This document shows positions 1 to 10,317 of a DNA stretch of 64,000 nt, in pieces. Source of the DNA: Cladocopium goreaui (Eukaryota; Sar; Dinophyceae; Suessiales; Symbiodiniaceae). Location of the stretch: NCBI GenBank assembly GCA_947184155.2, contig CAMXCT020002001.1, positions 10,001-74,000 on the forward strand, written 5' to 3'. The stretch's first letter is position 1. Each line of letters starts with the position of its first letter. A program made the position numbers and the translations under genes. The notes under the pieces were generated by a model. It saw only the letters and a program-made list of their open reading frames with translations. It was not told the origin of the DNA and ran no database searches.

Positions 1-32
1 GGGAATAAATTAAAAAAAACATTCTATGATAC

Positions 33-144
33 TACCCTTTGGTAAACGTTTACATAACTATGGAAAGATCCACCATTTTTAATGGGTAAATCCACTATCA
101 ATGGCCATTTTCAATAGCAAACTGTTAGTTTACCAGGCCGGGTA
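33..144. repeat. MITE family B copy 1
   Basis: Family B is a short non-coding hairpin element of about 105-125 bp whose ends read TACCCTCTGGTAAAC and, inverted, GTTTACCAGAGGGTA. The outer TA on both sides looks like a target duplication. The interior is AT-rich with phrases such as 'gctattgaaaatggcca'. This copy has a slightly decayed right end. Confidence 0.75.
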
Positions 145-873
145 TGTTGCATGAAAAAATGGAAAGTATTTGGTGTGTTTGCACAGCTTACATCCGGACC
201 ATGGTAAGTTGGCTTCAGACAAACAAATGCCATGTGGGTTTATGCTCCATTTTCAGACACATCCATTATCTCTCTTCTTCCTTGGTAAAAACCCTATTGT
301 TGATACTTAAATACCTGCGAGGTCGTACCCCCTAGTTACAATTTGGATCGAATTGCTCTAGTTTGCCCATCTAACGACGTATTTTTCTATCGTATACTCA
401 TATCCATCATAAACCAAACAAGACTGTCCACCAGCAATGTCTCTCCTCGACGAAGGTCGTACTTTGTGACCTCAGAGCGTCGGAAGAAATGGAACAACCC
501 GCGATGAGTTTTACTCAACTGGAAGGATTTTGTTTCTGACATTGCGTGGTTTGTTGGTTTCCCCCAGTCATAAGTTTGTTAGCTTACCCACGGATGCTAT
601 AGCTATTCTTCCCATAAACACTAGTTAACCACTTGGTGATTTGTTGATTTCCTGCAACCAAAACCAAAAACCAGTGGGACTTTCCTGGTAAACAATAAAT
701 TCATCCAATCCGAAGCGCCGCCTCAGCAGACCAACCGTTTCGTTCACAACTTTCACAACAAACCGTTTCGTTCACAACATGTATTTTTTTTTGGTGCCCC
801 CGCAGTAAGTTGGTTGATAGCCCCCCAAAAAAAACTATAGATATCTATAGATGTAATCTCCTATAAACCCTTG
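145..873. other. non-coding flank, nothing recognised
   Basis: AT-rich sequence with scattered stops in all frames and no recognisable domain. A short direct repeat around 'caaccgtttcgttcacaac' (about 732-778) is the only local structure I see. Confidence 0.4.
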
Positions 874-986
874 CTGGTTGGTGGTATACCTACCCCTCTG
901 AAAAATATGAGTTCGTCAGACTGGATCATCATATCATCATCCCAACTATTGGGAAAATAAAAGCCATGTTCCAAACCACCAACCAG
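874..986. repeat. MITE family A copy 1
   Basis: Family A is an element of about 95-120 bp that starts CTGGTTGGTGGT and ends ACCACCAACCAG (terminal inverted repeats). The interior contains 'cccctctgaaaaatatga' and 'cgtcagttgggatgat'. It is non-coding and is the most frequent family in the window. Confidence 0.8.
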
Positions 987-1258
987 AAATGACATTAGAT
1001 AGATAAATGTGTAATCTCCTATAGATGTATAACTTATAACGGTATAACCAACATAATTTACCCAAATAGACTGGTTGGTGGTTTCAACCCCTCTGAAAAA
1101 TATTAGTCAGTTGGGATTATTATTCCCAATATATGGAAAAACATGTTCCAAACCACCAACCAGAAATGACATTAGATAGATAAATGTATAATCTCCTATA
1201 GATGTATAACTTTATAACCAACATAATTTACCCAGATAGATGTATAATCTCCTATAAA
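987..1258. repeat. tandem segmental duplication around family A copies 1 and 2
   Basis: The stretch after each of the two family A copies is nearly the same: 'aaatgacattagatagataaatg', then 'aatctcctatagatgtataact', then 'ataaccaacataatttaccca'. The unit (MITE plus about 85 bp of flank) is therefore duplicated in tandem. Confidence 0.7.
1071..1163. repeat. MITE family A copy 2
   Basis: Complete copy with both terminal repeats; it is the second member of the tandem duplication with copy 1. Confidence 0.8.
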
Positions 1259-1261
1259 CCC

Positions 1262-1387
1262 TACAATGTGGTGCCCCCGAGATAGCTAAGTTGGTTTATA
1301 ACTCTAATAAGTAGGACTTATGGTAGATATATCTACAGTTAATGGGATTATAAATCAACAATCATAACTAGGGGGCACCACCTTGTA
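1262..1387. repeat. MITE family C copy 1
   Basis: Family C elements are about 120-135 bp, start TACAANGTGGTGCCCCC and end with the inverse GGGGGCACCACNTTGTA. The interior has 'agctaagttggtttataa' and 'atggtttatgatac'. The outer TA is a likely target duplication. Confidence 0.75.
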
Positions 1388-2285
1388 TTTCATTGTTAAT
1401 TAATGGGATTACCATAGGATTAATTTTCTTATACGGGATTACTAAATGGGATTACTCTGGGAATTCACTACTATTTTCCATAGTAGTGCCATAGTAAAGA
1501 AGCATTAACCATCTATTTTAGGATTTATTTTCATATAGGATTTATTTCCAAACCACTATTATAGATATCTATAGTCTATAGATGTATAATCTCCTATTAA
1601 ACCCTAGTTATTGATCGTTCCTGCAAGAACCAAGCGTCAGACCTTTGAAACTCTGGATCCGATGGATCCAAGGCCCGGATTTACCCTGAAAGCGCCTATG
1701 ACGAAAAGGCCATGTGGTAACCTTGAAACCCGAAAAAGGGTAGGGTAAAACACCAATAAACCAGCCAATGATATGGGAATATTATGGGAATATTGGGAAT
1801 GATAACGTTTATACTAGATATAAACATGGAGATGACTGGAGGATGGTTTATGAAATTGTTTGTTTTACCATGTTTTAGCCATATTAATGGGATAGGATAG
1901 TAGTGCAAGAAACCCTTCACAAGTGTTTTTGGAGATTTTCTCCACACTTGGTCCTTCACCATGTCCTTTACCAGGTGACCTTTGAATAATATAAATCATA
2001 GCAAAACTCAACTGTTCATACGAAAAGTTTGGAACATGATCTGTAAATCATCTGTAAATGCCTGATTTTCTTTAACGGTTAAAACTTTAACAGCCATCAT
2101 TTATCATCATTTGCGGTGTTTGGTCAGCATGTGAAGCCCTACAATGACCAAACACCCCACTCAGGGATTTATGCCTGCAACATCCTTCAAAAAAACTGGC
2201 TACCTGATCACAAAATGACAGGACACGATTCTAACCATAAACTGGACCGTGTGGGGGAGTTAACGATTTCTAACCAGAAAGGTAG
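1388..2285. other. non-coding stretch, no gene recognised
   Basis: Open frames here are short and lack any recognisable domain or coding bias. The sequence is AT-rich with small local inverted repeats. Confidence 0.4.
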
Positions 2286-2289
2286 TGAG

Positions 2290-2440
2290 AGGCAGGTGCA
2301 GGTCGTTTTGTACATCAGCTGTCGCAGTATCCGCTTCAAGATGCTCAGCAGCTTCCTTCACTTTAACCCAAACGGCCCAAACGGCTTCGTCATGGTGTCC
2401 TCCTGTCCTTCCTAGTCCCCTGCGTGGCCGGCCGCGAAGG
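2290..2440 (-). CDS. possible exon, unknown protein
   Basis: On the minus strand an AG acceptor (ccacgcag, near 2425) is followed by an open stretch containing DEAVWAVWVKVKEAAEHLEA and then TATADVQNDLHLPL. It is rich in Glu, Ala and Lys and GC-richer than the surroundings, which suggests one exon of an unidentified minus-strand gene. The plus-strand frame is also open, so strand assignment rests on composition only. No family is recognised. Confidence 0.3.
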
Positions 2441-2794
2441 CGAAGAAACCGCACAGTTGAGGAGGGCGAAGAAACCGGCATCATTTGGCAGCTTGGCTTG
2501 TGCGCCAAGAAATGCCAAGATGGAAAAGGATGACTGCATTTGTGGAACTAATGCTACCAAGTTTTTGTAGCATAATTGTTGTTTTGCTTTGACAGAAACT
2601 GTTTGTTGAATTGTTGATCCATCAAAAGTCCAGGCTTCACAACAGCAAACAATGATCAATGCACATCTGAGGCTGGGCAATTTGAACTCATCCGACATGT
2701 TTTTTCGCTCCTGACTGTACATACTGCTCGTCTTTAAACGTTTAGCCTCTTCAGCGTTATCGTCTTATCTATGAAAGCAAACTGTTTTTCACAT

Positions 2795-2933
2795 CCATTG
2801 CCAATCTTAGATACCCTGCAAATAATCAAATTCTTTGCTGGTGAACGTAGATATTCCCATTGATACCAAAAGACTAGTCAGGATTAGTTTCTACATGTTT
2901 CTACCCATCCAGTTGATTGACCTAGCATTAAGG
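2795..2933. repeat. conserved repeat family D copy 1
   Basis: Family D is a block of about 110-165 bp that begins CATTGCCAATCTTAGATACC, contains 'ctggtgaacgtagatattcc' and 'ccaaaagactag', and ends near 'catgtaagattgacctag'. The ends share only CAATCTTA in inverted orientation, so its nature is less clear than for families A-C. This copy has a changed right part. Confidence 0.65.
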
Positions 2934-3227
2934 TTTGGTTCCAGAGTGGCAATGAACATTGAAGGCTTCAACAGGGCTTCAACCGTGATTGCAGTTACAT
3001 GGTGAGTTCCTCTTCATTTTAGGTTGCTGAATGGTTGTTTAATCCGCAGCGAAATGTTCAACTTGTAGCATATTGTGGGGTTAAATCCATCTAACCTCAA
3101 CATTGAAAAAAACTACTCAAAAATCTGTATGGCTAGATACAGAGAAACATCTTAGATTCGAGTACCTCATCAAAAAGATCCACATATTCCAAAATATTCC
3201 AAACATTCCAAACATCATCAAAATCTC

Positions 3228-3418
3228 TATGGCTGTAATCCAACAAAGTATTCATCAGAAAAATCTTCCCACTTCGCGTACCGGAGACCGAGCGAAGCCC
3301 GGGCAGTGACACCCCTGAGAGCCGGACCAAAGCAAGAACTCTTCAAAGGAGACCTGGTGTGCCCAAGACCCCGATCCAAGATATCCAAGGGCTCGGCTCC
3401 AAGGGCACCTGATTCCAT
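3228..3418 (-). CDS. possible exon, strand uncertain
   Basis: A GC-rich island in AT-rich DNA. The minus frame includes GAEPLDILDRGLGHTRSPLK and later LGLRYAKWEDFSDEYF; the plus frame across 3270-3400 is open as well. It may be coding, but neither reading matches a family I know. Confidence 0.2.
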
Positions 3419-3571
3419 GGTTGCTTCATTAACATAGGCTATATATGGCGATATTACATAGAACCATAGGAAAATGTGGGTTTAATGGGATTCATAGCTG
3501 ATTTAAAGATAGCTAAGTTGGTTAATACCTCCAATAACTATGCTTTATGATATGCAAATATATAACTATAA

Positions 3572-3684
3572 CTGGTTGGTGGTTGAGCCAACCCCTGTGA
3601 AACATGATGGAGTTCGTCAATGGGGTCGGGATTATCCAATATATGAAATGGAAAATAATCCAAATGTTTGAAACCACCAACCAG
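3572..3684. repeat. MITE family A copy 3
   Basis: Complete copy with both terminal inverted repeats. Confidence 0.8.
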
Positions 3685-4016
3685 ATAACTGTTGGGCTCA
3701 TGGTGATTGTGACATATTGTGCTACTATAGTGGCCCGGATTGATAAATCAACTTGCAACTATTTGATACTCACGTTTGACACATTTCTTTCGGCAATACA
3801 TTGGTGGCCATTTCCTGTTCGGGATGTTGTAAGGTCAATGTGGATCTTTCACAAGAAATAATCTCACTTTTCAAGCCAAAAAAACGTCTTCCTGGAAGGT
3901 TGAGAGTGAGTTATGATATAACGATTGGGGGATTGGGGGAATGCGCACAGCACTTCAATGACATATGAATAGACCAGGGCTTTCTAAAGACAAGTTTGTG
4001 GAATTTGTCACCGAAC

Positions 4017-4061
4017 GTTTCGACGCAACTGGTTTGTTTCACTCAGAGCTGCGTGGATCTG
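4017..4061 (-). CDS. possible 45-nt exon, unknown protein
   Basis: On the minus strand a pyrimidine-rich acceptor (gggcctttcag) is followed by fifteen codons reading QIHAALSETNQLRRN and then a GT donor. The size and splice pattern match the mini-exons of the metallochaperone gene on the right. It may belong to the same unidentified gene as the pieces at 2290-2440 and 5128-5240. Confidence 0.35.
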
Positions 4062-4100
4062 CTGAAAGGCCCAGAACAGTTCCAAATAGAGCACAAATGG

Positions 4101-4210
4101 TACCCTCTGGTAAACAAACAGTTTGCTATTGAAAATAGACATAGAAATAGTTGATTTTCCCATTAAAAATGGTGATTTTCCATAGTTCTTTGTATGTTTA
4201 CCAGAGGCTA
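4101..4210. repeat. MITE family B copy 2
   Basis: Complete copy; the right end reads ACCAGAGGCTA instead of ACCAGAGGGTA. Confidence 0.75.
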
Positions 4211-4558
4211 ATCTGTTGAGTAACCCTTACGGGGGAATCAGCGCAAGATCAGCTTCAGCCAGGTCCAACTGGCTGAAACAGATTAAATCGTAACCATGTA
4301 AAAACAAGTCCGTATTTTTATCCGAATATGTATATATATATACACACACATCATCTATTTTAGATGTGGGGATTTTCCACTAGAAAAACCATCTATTTTG
4401 GGGTACCAATTATGGATATAACTATATTAATGACATGTTTTTTCAATGCCTATATGAACACCCCGAAACTTCGGATTTGAATCTAAAAACGAACTGGATA
4501 ACCATTGTGAAAAATACATACACCGAAGAAGCTTGATATTTCCCATAGATGGATACAG

Positions 4559-4690
4559 TATATATATATGGTATATGTATATATACACATTAATATTCAG
4601 TGTGTATATGTATATATAATTATATATATATACATCTATACATAAATATATATATATATAAATGTAAATATATGGTATATATATATACAT
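4559..4690. repeat. TA-rich microsatellite
   Basis: Alternating TA/CA runs (tatatata, tacacat). The Tyr/Ile-only reading frame across it is a by-product. Confidence 0.9.
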
Positions 4691-5127
4691 TCAGTACATA
4701 GATGACTTAAATAATATGCCATAGCAGCCAACTAGAATAATTGCACACCAGTTAGCATTTGTTGAACACCAATTCATATCTATCTTTGTTGGCCACAATA
4801 GGTGGATCGAATCACAAATTTGCTGTCTAAAGTAAGCTCAAGTTCAAGATTTCCCATCATCAACAAGGGTCAACAGCTCAACCAACCAGTTACCAGATGA
4901 ATTATTTCGATAAATGCAACAAACACCATAGCTATGTATACATTTAGAAAATCCCAATCTTTTTCTCTCTGTACATACACACATGTTTTTTTATCTGTAG
5001 CTACCTTTTATGATTATATATATATAATACAATACTAATACAGTATATAATGTTATTGCCCACTTTGCAAGTCCTGGGTCCCACACCAAGAATTAAATGC
5101 CAGTAAGATTTAAAATGTAATATCAAC

Positions 5128-5240
5128 ATTTTTGCCAGCAAAGCTGTTTCCACCATGTCCTCTGGCACCTTCTCCCCTTCGAAGCTCAGCAATGCCGCTG
5201 CGCGCAGGGAGGCGGGAATGGGTTGTGTTGCACCCAGGCC
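5128..5240 (-). CDS. possible exon, unknown protein
   Basis: The minus strand reads GLGATQPIPASLRAAALLSF followed by EGEKVPEDMVETALLAK and then a GT donor (aaaaat/gttgat). The codons end mostly in G or C, unlike the surrounding AT-rich DNA. An internal acceptor (ctgcgcgcag) could make the exon start nearer 5185. The family is not recognised. Confidence 0.35.
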
Positions 5241-5314
5241 ACAACGTCTCCTGGTGAGGAAGCTAGTCGTGACAAGAAAAAGGGACCTTTAATGGGGATG
5301 CAGTAGAGATTTAG

Positions 5315-5450
5315 TACAATGTGAGGCCCCCAAGATAGCTAAGTTGGTTTATAACTTACAACTCCAATAACTATGGTTTATGATACTTATAACTATGGTT
5401 AATGGGGTTTATAAACCAATAAACATAACTTGGGGGGGCACCACATTGTA
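5315..5450. repeat. MITE family C copy 2
   Basis: Complete copy, starting TACAATGTGAGGCCCCC and ending GGCACCACATTGTA. Confidence 0.75.
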
Positions 5451-5458
5451 GGATTTTG

Positions 5459-5625
5459 TGGCGATTCAATAGGATTTAGTGCGATTTGGTGGGAGACTAG
5501 CGGGATTCAGTGGGATTTGGTGCGGTATAATGCAGATTTGCTCGGATTTAGTGGTATATAAGGGAGATTTGCTAGGATTTAGTGGGATACAATGGGATTT
5601 AGTGGAGATCTAGTGGGATTTGATG
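5459..5625. repeat. degenerate tandem repeat, GGGATTTAGTG units
   Basis: About a dozen variants of GGGATTTAGTG or GAGATTTGGTG follow each other with irregular spacing. No coding potential is seen. Confidence 0.65.
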
Positions 5626-5949
5626 AGATTTTTCATGGGAATGAATGGGATGTGGTGGAGTATTTATTGGATATAACATAACCAACATTCTTTGGAGGAT
5701 TTAACCATCGCTGGTATAGTGGTTTCACCGGGAAACATGGGATGCAACCAACCCAAATATGGGATTTGTTCGTTGATTTATGATGGATAACTCGTTTGAA
5801 ACTGGGTTTCCTCACTTTATTTCACTGGGGTTTATTTCCCTGTGTCACCTGGGACATTAAACTTTCAGTTGGTGTATATCGTTTGGAGCTTTTGTCGTTC
5901 GTGTGGATTGATTTTTGGATCTACCTGCAGCCGGATGGGTTTATGCCCA

Positions 5950-6073
5950 AAGTGGGATGATATGGGGATGGGTCAAAACCTTGTACCCCATGTTTGTTCA
6001 CATCAAAATAGCTGGGATTTATGGATGCTCATCCCTCTAAAAATGGTACTTATAGGTATATTGATCCATGACC
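5950..6073. repeat. MITE family F copy 1
   Basis: Family F (about 110 bp) runs from 'gatgggtcaaaacc' through 'ccccatgtttgttcacatc' and 'aaaatagctgg' to 'aaaatggta', ending 'aggtattgatccatacccat'. The ends are imperfect inverted repeats. Confidence 0.65.
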
Positions 6074-6325
6074 AAACATCTACAAAGAATCCCAAGAGTG
6101 AAGAGGAAAGTAGTCCTCGAAGCCGAAAGCAGGGTCTGATTTTTTAGGATGGCAATTCATCAAAAATTCACATGATCAAATTTCAGTAGCAAAAATAGTG
6201 CTTGAAGCAAGAGGAATCGGCATTGAACCAACCCAAATTCAGGACGAAGTGCTGAGTTGAAAAACTTGACTCAGATGTATATCATTATGATATATATATA
6301 TAATTATGATATATATATATACACA

Positions 6326-6470
6326 TATCATATCATATCATATCATATCATATTATATGTATGTATGTATGTATGCATGCATGTATGTATGTATGCATGC
6401 ATGCATGTATGCATGCATGCATGCATGCATGTATGTATATGTATGTATATGTGTATATATATATATATAA
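6326..6470. repeat. TATCA and ATGT/ATGC microsatellites
   Basis: A (TATCA)n run is followed by long (ATGT)n/(ATGC)n and TA tracts. The Met/Cys/Tyr/His reading frames over it are artefacts. The copia element inserted about 180 bp downstream. Confidence 0.9.
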
Positions 6471-6645
6471 TCCACCAAAGATGATCATCACCAGCTTCTC
6501 TCCACCATCGCCGGCATGCCATATTTTTTTTCGGCCGTCAGGCGTCTTCGGGGTCATCCAACATGCCAGTTTGACCTCGACTGTCCCAGGCTTAGGGTAG
6601 GACTGTGGCTGAAAAATCATTTCAGGATAAATAGATAGAATATAT

Positions 6646-6650
6646 ATGGG
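6646..6650. other. target site duplication, left copy
   Basis: ATGGG immediately before the 5' LTR is repeated at 31255-31259 immediately after the 3' LTR. Five bases is the usual duplication for Ty1/copia integrases. Confidence 0.9.
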
Positions 6651-6794
6651 TGTACAGTTGGAAGCTTGGATGTGAACTTGCAAATGCCGCTTAATGGCTC
6701 CAGGTGAAAGCCTTAGGATCTGTCATGACCTACGGGGGCTACTTGCACTCGGAAAAGGTGATCGTTGGTCTTGGTTGTCCCCTTGTGTTTTACA
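6651..6794 (+). repeat. 5' LTR (144 bp)
   Basis: Begins TGTACAGTTGG and ends GTGTTTTACA (TG...CA termini). All 144 bases match 31111-31254. It is short for an LTR, and no clear TATA box was seen. Confidence 0.95.
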
Positions 6795-6795
6795 G

Positions 6796-6808
6796 TGGTA
6801 GCGGAGCC
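6796..6808 (+). promoter_or_regulatory. tRNA primer-binding site
   Basis: TGGTAGCGGAGCC lies one base after the 5' LTR. TGG plus a complement to a tRNA acceptor end is the normal minus-strand primer site. It resembles complements of initiator-Met tRNA 3' ends (TGGTAGCAGAGG type), but the exact tRNA is inferred. Confidence 0.7.
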
Positions 6809-6896
6809 CGGTACCCCCGGGCCTTTTTGGGGTGTTTTGGGGTAATCAACTTTTCTTAGTGGAAGTGGCCCCCTTGGGTCAAATAGGAGCGACGAC

Positions 6897-7935
6897 ATGT
6901 CGCAGACTGCGGTGCCTGTGCCGGGGTCTTCTGAGGAAGACGATGCGAGGGCTGCGGATCCTAGCGCTGAACCAGCTAGGACTGACGACTTCTTTAGTCC
7001 GTCAGGCCGTAGAGCTGGCCGTTCTGAGGAACAACAGTTCCGCCTTTTTCAGCAGTTCCTGCGACAGCAGGAGACGCGTTTAGCACGACGGGAACATCGT
7101 CGTGAGGATAGTGATGAAGATGCCTCAGGGGTAAGAGGCGCAAGTGCCGGACCTCCACCTGAGTGGCATGGCCCCACATCGGGGACAACCTTTGAAGATT
7201 GGCTCATTAGAGCCCGGCTCTGGATGGCCACCACCAAGGCCAAACCACGAGCCCGTGGACCCATGCTCTTGAAAGCGCTGCATGGACCACCCTTCGAGCA
7301 CTTCAAGTATCTCGCCAGAGATACCCAATGGGTCACCTCTGAGACCAATGCCGATGACTTGCTTCGCATGATGGACACTCCTGAGTACTATGGTGATGAC
7401 AAGGAGGAGCACCTACTGGCCTCTTTGTCGCGAATCACTTTCCATCTGAAGAGGGGCAAGACTGAGAATTGGCAAGAGTTTTTTGCGAGATGGGAGACGG
7501 CCCTTCGCAAGGTGAGGGAACACAACATCACCTTGCCTGAGGCATACTTGGGCTTTCTGCTCATCAACGGCCTCAAGTTGGAGGAGAACGAGGTGAAGGC
7601 AATGCTGAACTACACACGTGGCGACATCAAGCCAAGCTCAATCAAATCCTGGCTACGAAAGAACGAGACGAAGCTCACCATCAGCCAGCTGGGTGTGGTT
7701 GCAGTGCGGAGATCTACAACGACGAGCTCTTCTACTTCGATAATGTACACCGAGAACAAGGACCCGATTGCCGAGAACGAGGCCTTTGACGACCCCTTCG
7801 ACCAGGAGACGGAGGAGCTCGAGGCCTTCTTGTCTGAGCTCAAGGAGGATGGCGATGATGCTCAGCTACCAGATGAGTTGAGCGAGGGAAGCTGCAGAGA
7901 TTCTGAGCACTATGATCTCTCAGAGAAGGTCATAT
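6897..7935 (+). CDS. gag: gag, N-terminal and capsid part
   Basis: Structural protein of the copia element. The frame opens at ATG 6897 with an acidic, Ser/Pro-rich leader (about 100 residues). It then shows a capsid-like region with WLIRARLWMATTKAKPRA, ARDTQWVTSETNADDLL, LSRITFHLKRGKTENWQEFF and LPEAYLGFLLINGLKLEENE, the tryptophan- and leucine-rich pattern of copia/UBN2-type Gag. The following acidic segment leads toward the nucleocapsid. The frame runs on to a stop at 7997, but the conserved continuation (basic segment, zinc knuckle) is in the frame one base ahead. A frame change is therefore needed between about 7912 and 7990, either by a mutation or by programmed +1 shifting. Confidence 0.85.
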
Positions 7936-8242
7936 ACCCAGTCCATGCGACAGAAGAAGCAGGCAGAGTTGTCTCGTGGCTATGGCAAGCCCTTTGACAA
8001 TCGCAGTAAGGGCCCAACGTCTGGACCTTTTCGGCCTGGACGCTACCAGGTCACCATCGAAGAATTGAAGAAACGCACTCGGTGCAATCTTTGTCATGAA
8101 AAAGGACATTGGAAACGTGAGTGCCCAAAGAAGAAGGACAAGGTTGGGGTGCCATCCGAGACACACTACCTGGAGAACAACAAGTTTGGCAGCAACGAAG
8201 AAGTCTTCTTCTGCGGTCTGATGGAAGTTTCTGATCCGCCTT
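7912..8242 (+). CDS. gag: gag, nucleocapsid part with CCHC zinc knuckle
   Basis: In the frame +1 to the capsid part, a basic segment (MRQKKQAELSRGYGKPFD) is followed at 8083-8124 by CNLCHEKGHWKRECP, a textbook C-X2-C-X4-H-X4-C RNA-binding knuckle. A basic linker and an acidic tail ending near 8242 follow. The stop codon at 8245-8247 is created by the inverted repeat of the inserted 16-kb element. Without that insertion the frame would run straight into pol at 24606, so the original element probably made one Gag-Pol polyprotein, as many copia elements do. Confidence 0.85.
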
Positions 8243-8282
8243 CCTAGAGATGGATTCGTACCAGATGATCTGGTACATGGGT
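8243..8282 (+). repeat. left terminal inverted repeat of the 16-kb element
   Basis: Starts CCTAGAGATG and contains the near-palindrome GTACCAGATGATCTGGTAC followed by ATGGGT. The motif GGATTCGTACCAGAT is repeated just inside, at 8283-8297. Confidence 0.85.
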
Positions 8283-8319
8283 GGATTCGTACCAGATAGG
8301 GCCCTGAGTGGTACAAATG

Positions 8320-8515
8320 GTGTTTTTCACGGTTTTCACGTTTTTTCACGCTCATGAAGTCTGCAGAAAGCTGCATAATGCTTGAGCCAATGTGAAACCT
8401 TTGTCCTAGCCAATCAGTCAGTCAGCCAGTCTTTCAACCAGTCAAACTACTGAGCCAGTCTGTCAGTCCACCAGTCACTGAGCCAGTATTAGCAGAGTTC
8501 AGTCACTGAACCAGT
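8320..8515. repeat. left subterminal repeat array
   Basis: Three TTTCACG units (8324-8352) are followed by about ten CAGTC/CCAGTCA-type units (8405-8515). The right end of the element has matching TTTCACG units at 24504-24521. Such arrays are where transposases of large DNA transposons often bind. Confidence 0.55.
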
Positions 8516-8547
8516 CATGCTACCTATAGGCACGTGTTTTTTTAAAA

Positions 8548-8636
8548 TGTATGTATATATATACATATGTGTGTGTGTATATATTATACATATGTGTGTA
8601 TATAAAATATATAGGGAGAGAGAGAGAGAGAGAGAG
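8548..8636. repeat. TA/TG and GA microsatellite
   Basis: Alternating tatata/tgtgtg followed by (GA)n. Confidence 0.9.
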
Positions 8637-8759
8637 GAACCTAGTTAATAAAAAATCATGAGGGAAACGAAACCTACAATCAACACATATGGTCAAACAA
8701 AATTTGTGGTTTCATGTGGTTTCAAACCTGGTGGGTTTTGGGTCTTTGCTCCCAAGACC

Positions 8760-9694
8760 AGCAAAAAAAAACACACAAACACCCGTGGCTTCAAAGGTTC
8801 GCGGCTTTTACTTTTTTCCAGACACTCTGCCAAGATGGCTTCCAATTTGGGGCGCAGGCCTAAAAGCCATCGGTTTATGGTCCTCTCCGTCGCTCGAAAA
8901 GGATGCGTTTTTTTTTTGAGGTTCATCCATTTTTTGACCCCATCTTCATCCATCCACGTGCTGAGATAGTGAAAGTTGTAGGCTGAAGCTCTGTCCGTTT
9001 CCAAGAAAAGGTGATGTAAAAGGTGCCATTTGGGCCTGATTTTCCACAGGCGATCTCCTTGCTCCAGTGCAGCAGCTGCCAGTCCCAAGTATGTGTGCAT
9101 GAGAAGATTTCCAACAGTTTTCACTTGGTCTTGTTGTTGCGGAGTCAGAAACATACCAGCATTTGCCAGCAATCCAAAAACATTGTTCGATGCCCACACC
9201 AGAGTTCGAAGAGCTGATGGAACTTCTGCCCGCCCACCCGCCTCCATCTCTGCTTCCAGCCATTTGAGAAGCACAAATGTATCATATCCTTTGCAGTGAA
9301 CTTCCGGGTCCTCATTTGATTTCCAGTTTAAATTCACTTTGGTCAAGCGTTTCAAGCGAAGAGGCAAGCGAAACTGACGCGCAAAGGATCTCAGCGAGAC
9401 CGATGCCGATGCCAACTGTTGATCCAGGTTGTTTCCACGCCAAAAACGTAGCCGTGCCAGAACACGTACAGTGCTACCAACCAAATCTCGGCCCACACCC
9501 AGATGGAAAATATGCAATATATCTAGGCCAATCATCCTCAAATCAAAGCCCGGGAGCTTGCTCAGTGATGGTTGTTCATCCCATGGAATGCTTCCATCAT
9601 AGATCGTGTCACGCCACGGTGCTGTTGGGGCAATGTTGGTGTACGACATGTTCACATCGCTCGTCCCCTTTGTCGCTGCACATTTCCAGCAGAC
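8760..9694 (-). CDS. transposase-like protein, C-terminal exon
   Basis: A 300-residue minus-strand exon that starts after the acceptor 'atttcag' with VCWKCAATKGTSDVNMSYTN. Further on it shows GFDLRMIGLDILHIFHLGVG, then RSFARQFRLPLRLKRLTKVN, LLMHTYLGLAAAALEQGDRL and IRPKWHLLHHLFLE. The D-X2-H-X3-LG block and the later PKWHLLHH block resemble the conserved blocks of Tnp2/CACTA-like and Plavaka-like transposases, and I recall very similar proteins as abundant in dinoflagellates. I infer that this is the mobilising enzyme of the 16-kb element. The C-terminus runs into lower-complexity sequence, so the stop is uncertain. A full DDE triad cannot be assigned by eye. Confidence 0.6.
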
Positions 9695-9799
9695 CTGAAA
9701 TAGGGATATGTCAAACAGACATGATGAGAATGAGAAACACATTTTTTGCCAGATTTTTGGCAACCACTGCATGTTTGATAATTTTTGCTATACCCCAGC

Positions 9800-9895
9800 C
9801 TGCTCTTTGTTTGCATAGCGGGTCAGTGAAAAAAGCTGCCAGATGTATTTCCAATCACCTTTAAAGTGCATGCAGTACATCTCGAGATCCATTAC
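9800..9895 (-). CDS. transposase-like protein, penultimate exon
   Basis: Reads VMDLEMYCMHFKGDWKYIWQ and LFSLTRYANKEQ, then a GC donor (cag/gctggg) that joins in phase 0 to VCWKCAATKG of the next exon. KGDWK followed by a cysteine pair is the usual order in this dinoflagellate transposase-like family. The acceptor is probably 'gctaag' near 9896. Confidence 0.55.
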
Positions 9896-10317
9896 CTTAG
9901 CCAGCGCGTATGGCGAAGATTCAAAGCCCAGCCCTCAAACAATAGAATGGGATCCGGAGTGAAGGTGAAAACAAAAATCAAAACAAGCTGCCGGTTCATT
10001 TTGTCGACTCATCACATGGAGCTTTGTACCAGTCAAAGAATTGCAAATGTGTTGGCCAGCACATTGCAAAGTGATGTTGATGTCACCGTCAAAGACATAG
10101 CAGGAACTTGGGATCGTTGTAATCAGAAACCGGCTCGATGCAGAATCTGACGCTCTTGGTGCCAATTCAGGCTGCCAATGGAAAACCATATGGCTACATC
10201 CAAACGCTTGGCCCTCATCACCTGATGAGTAGGATTTTTCACATTGCCCGACAAATATTGGAAAAAACGCCGTTGTTTTTTTTTGAAAAGTAAAACTACA
10301 TGTTTGTTATCCTCAAA

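Noticed and set aside
2795..2933. Family D as a tRNA or spliceosomal RNA gene
   Set aside because: No cloverleaf, A/B boxes or known snRNA sequence words could be recognised; kept as a repeat of unknown nature.
6257..6683. Met/Cys/His-rich ORFs
   Set aside because: They come from (ATGT)n/(ATGC)n microsatellite.
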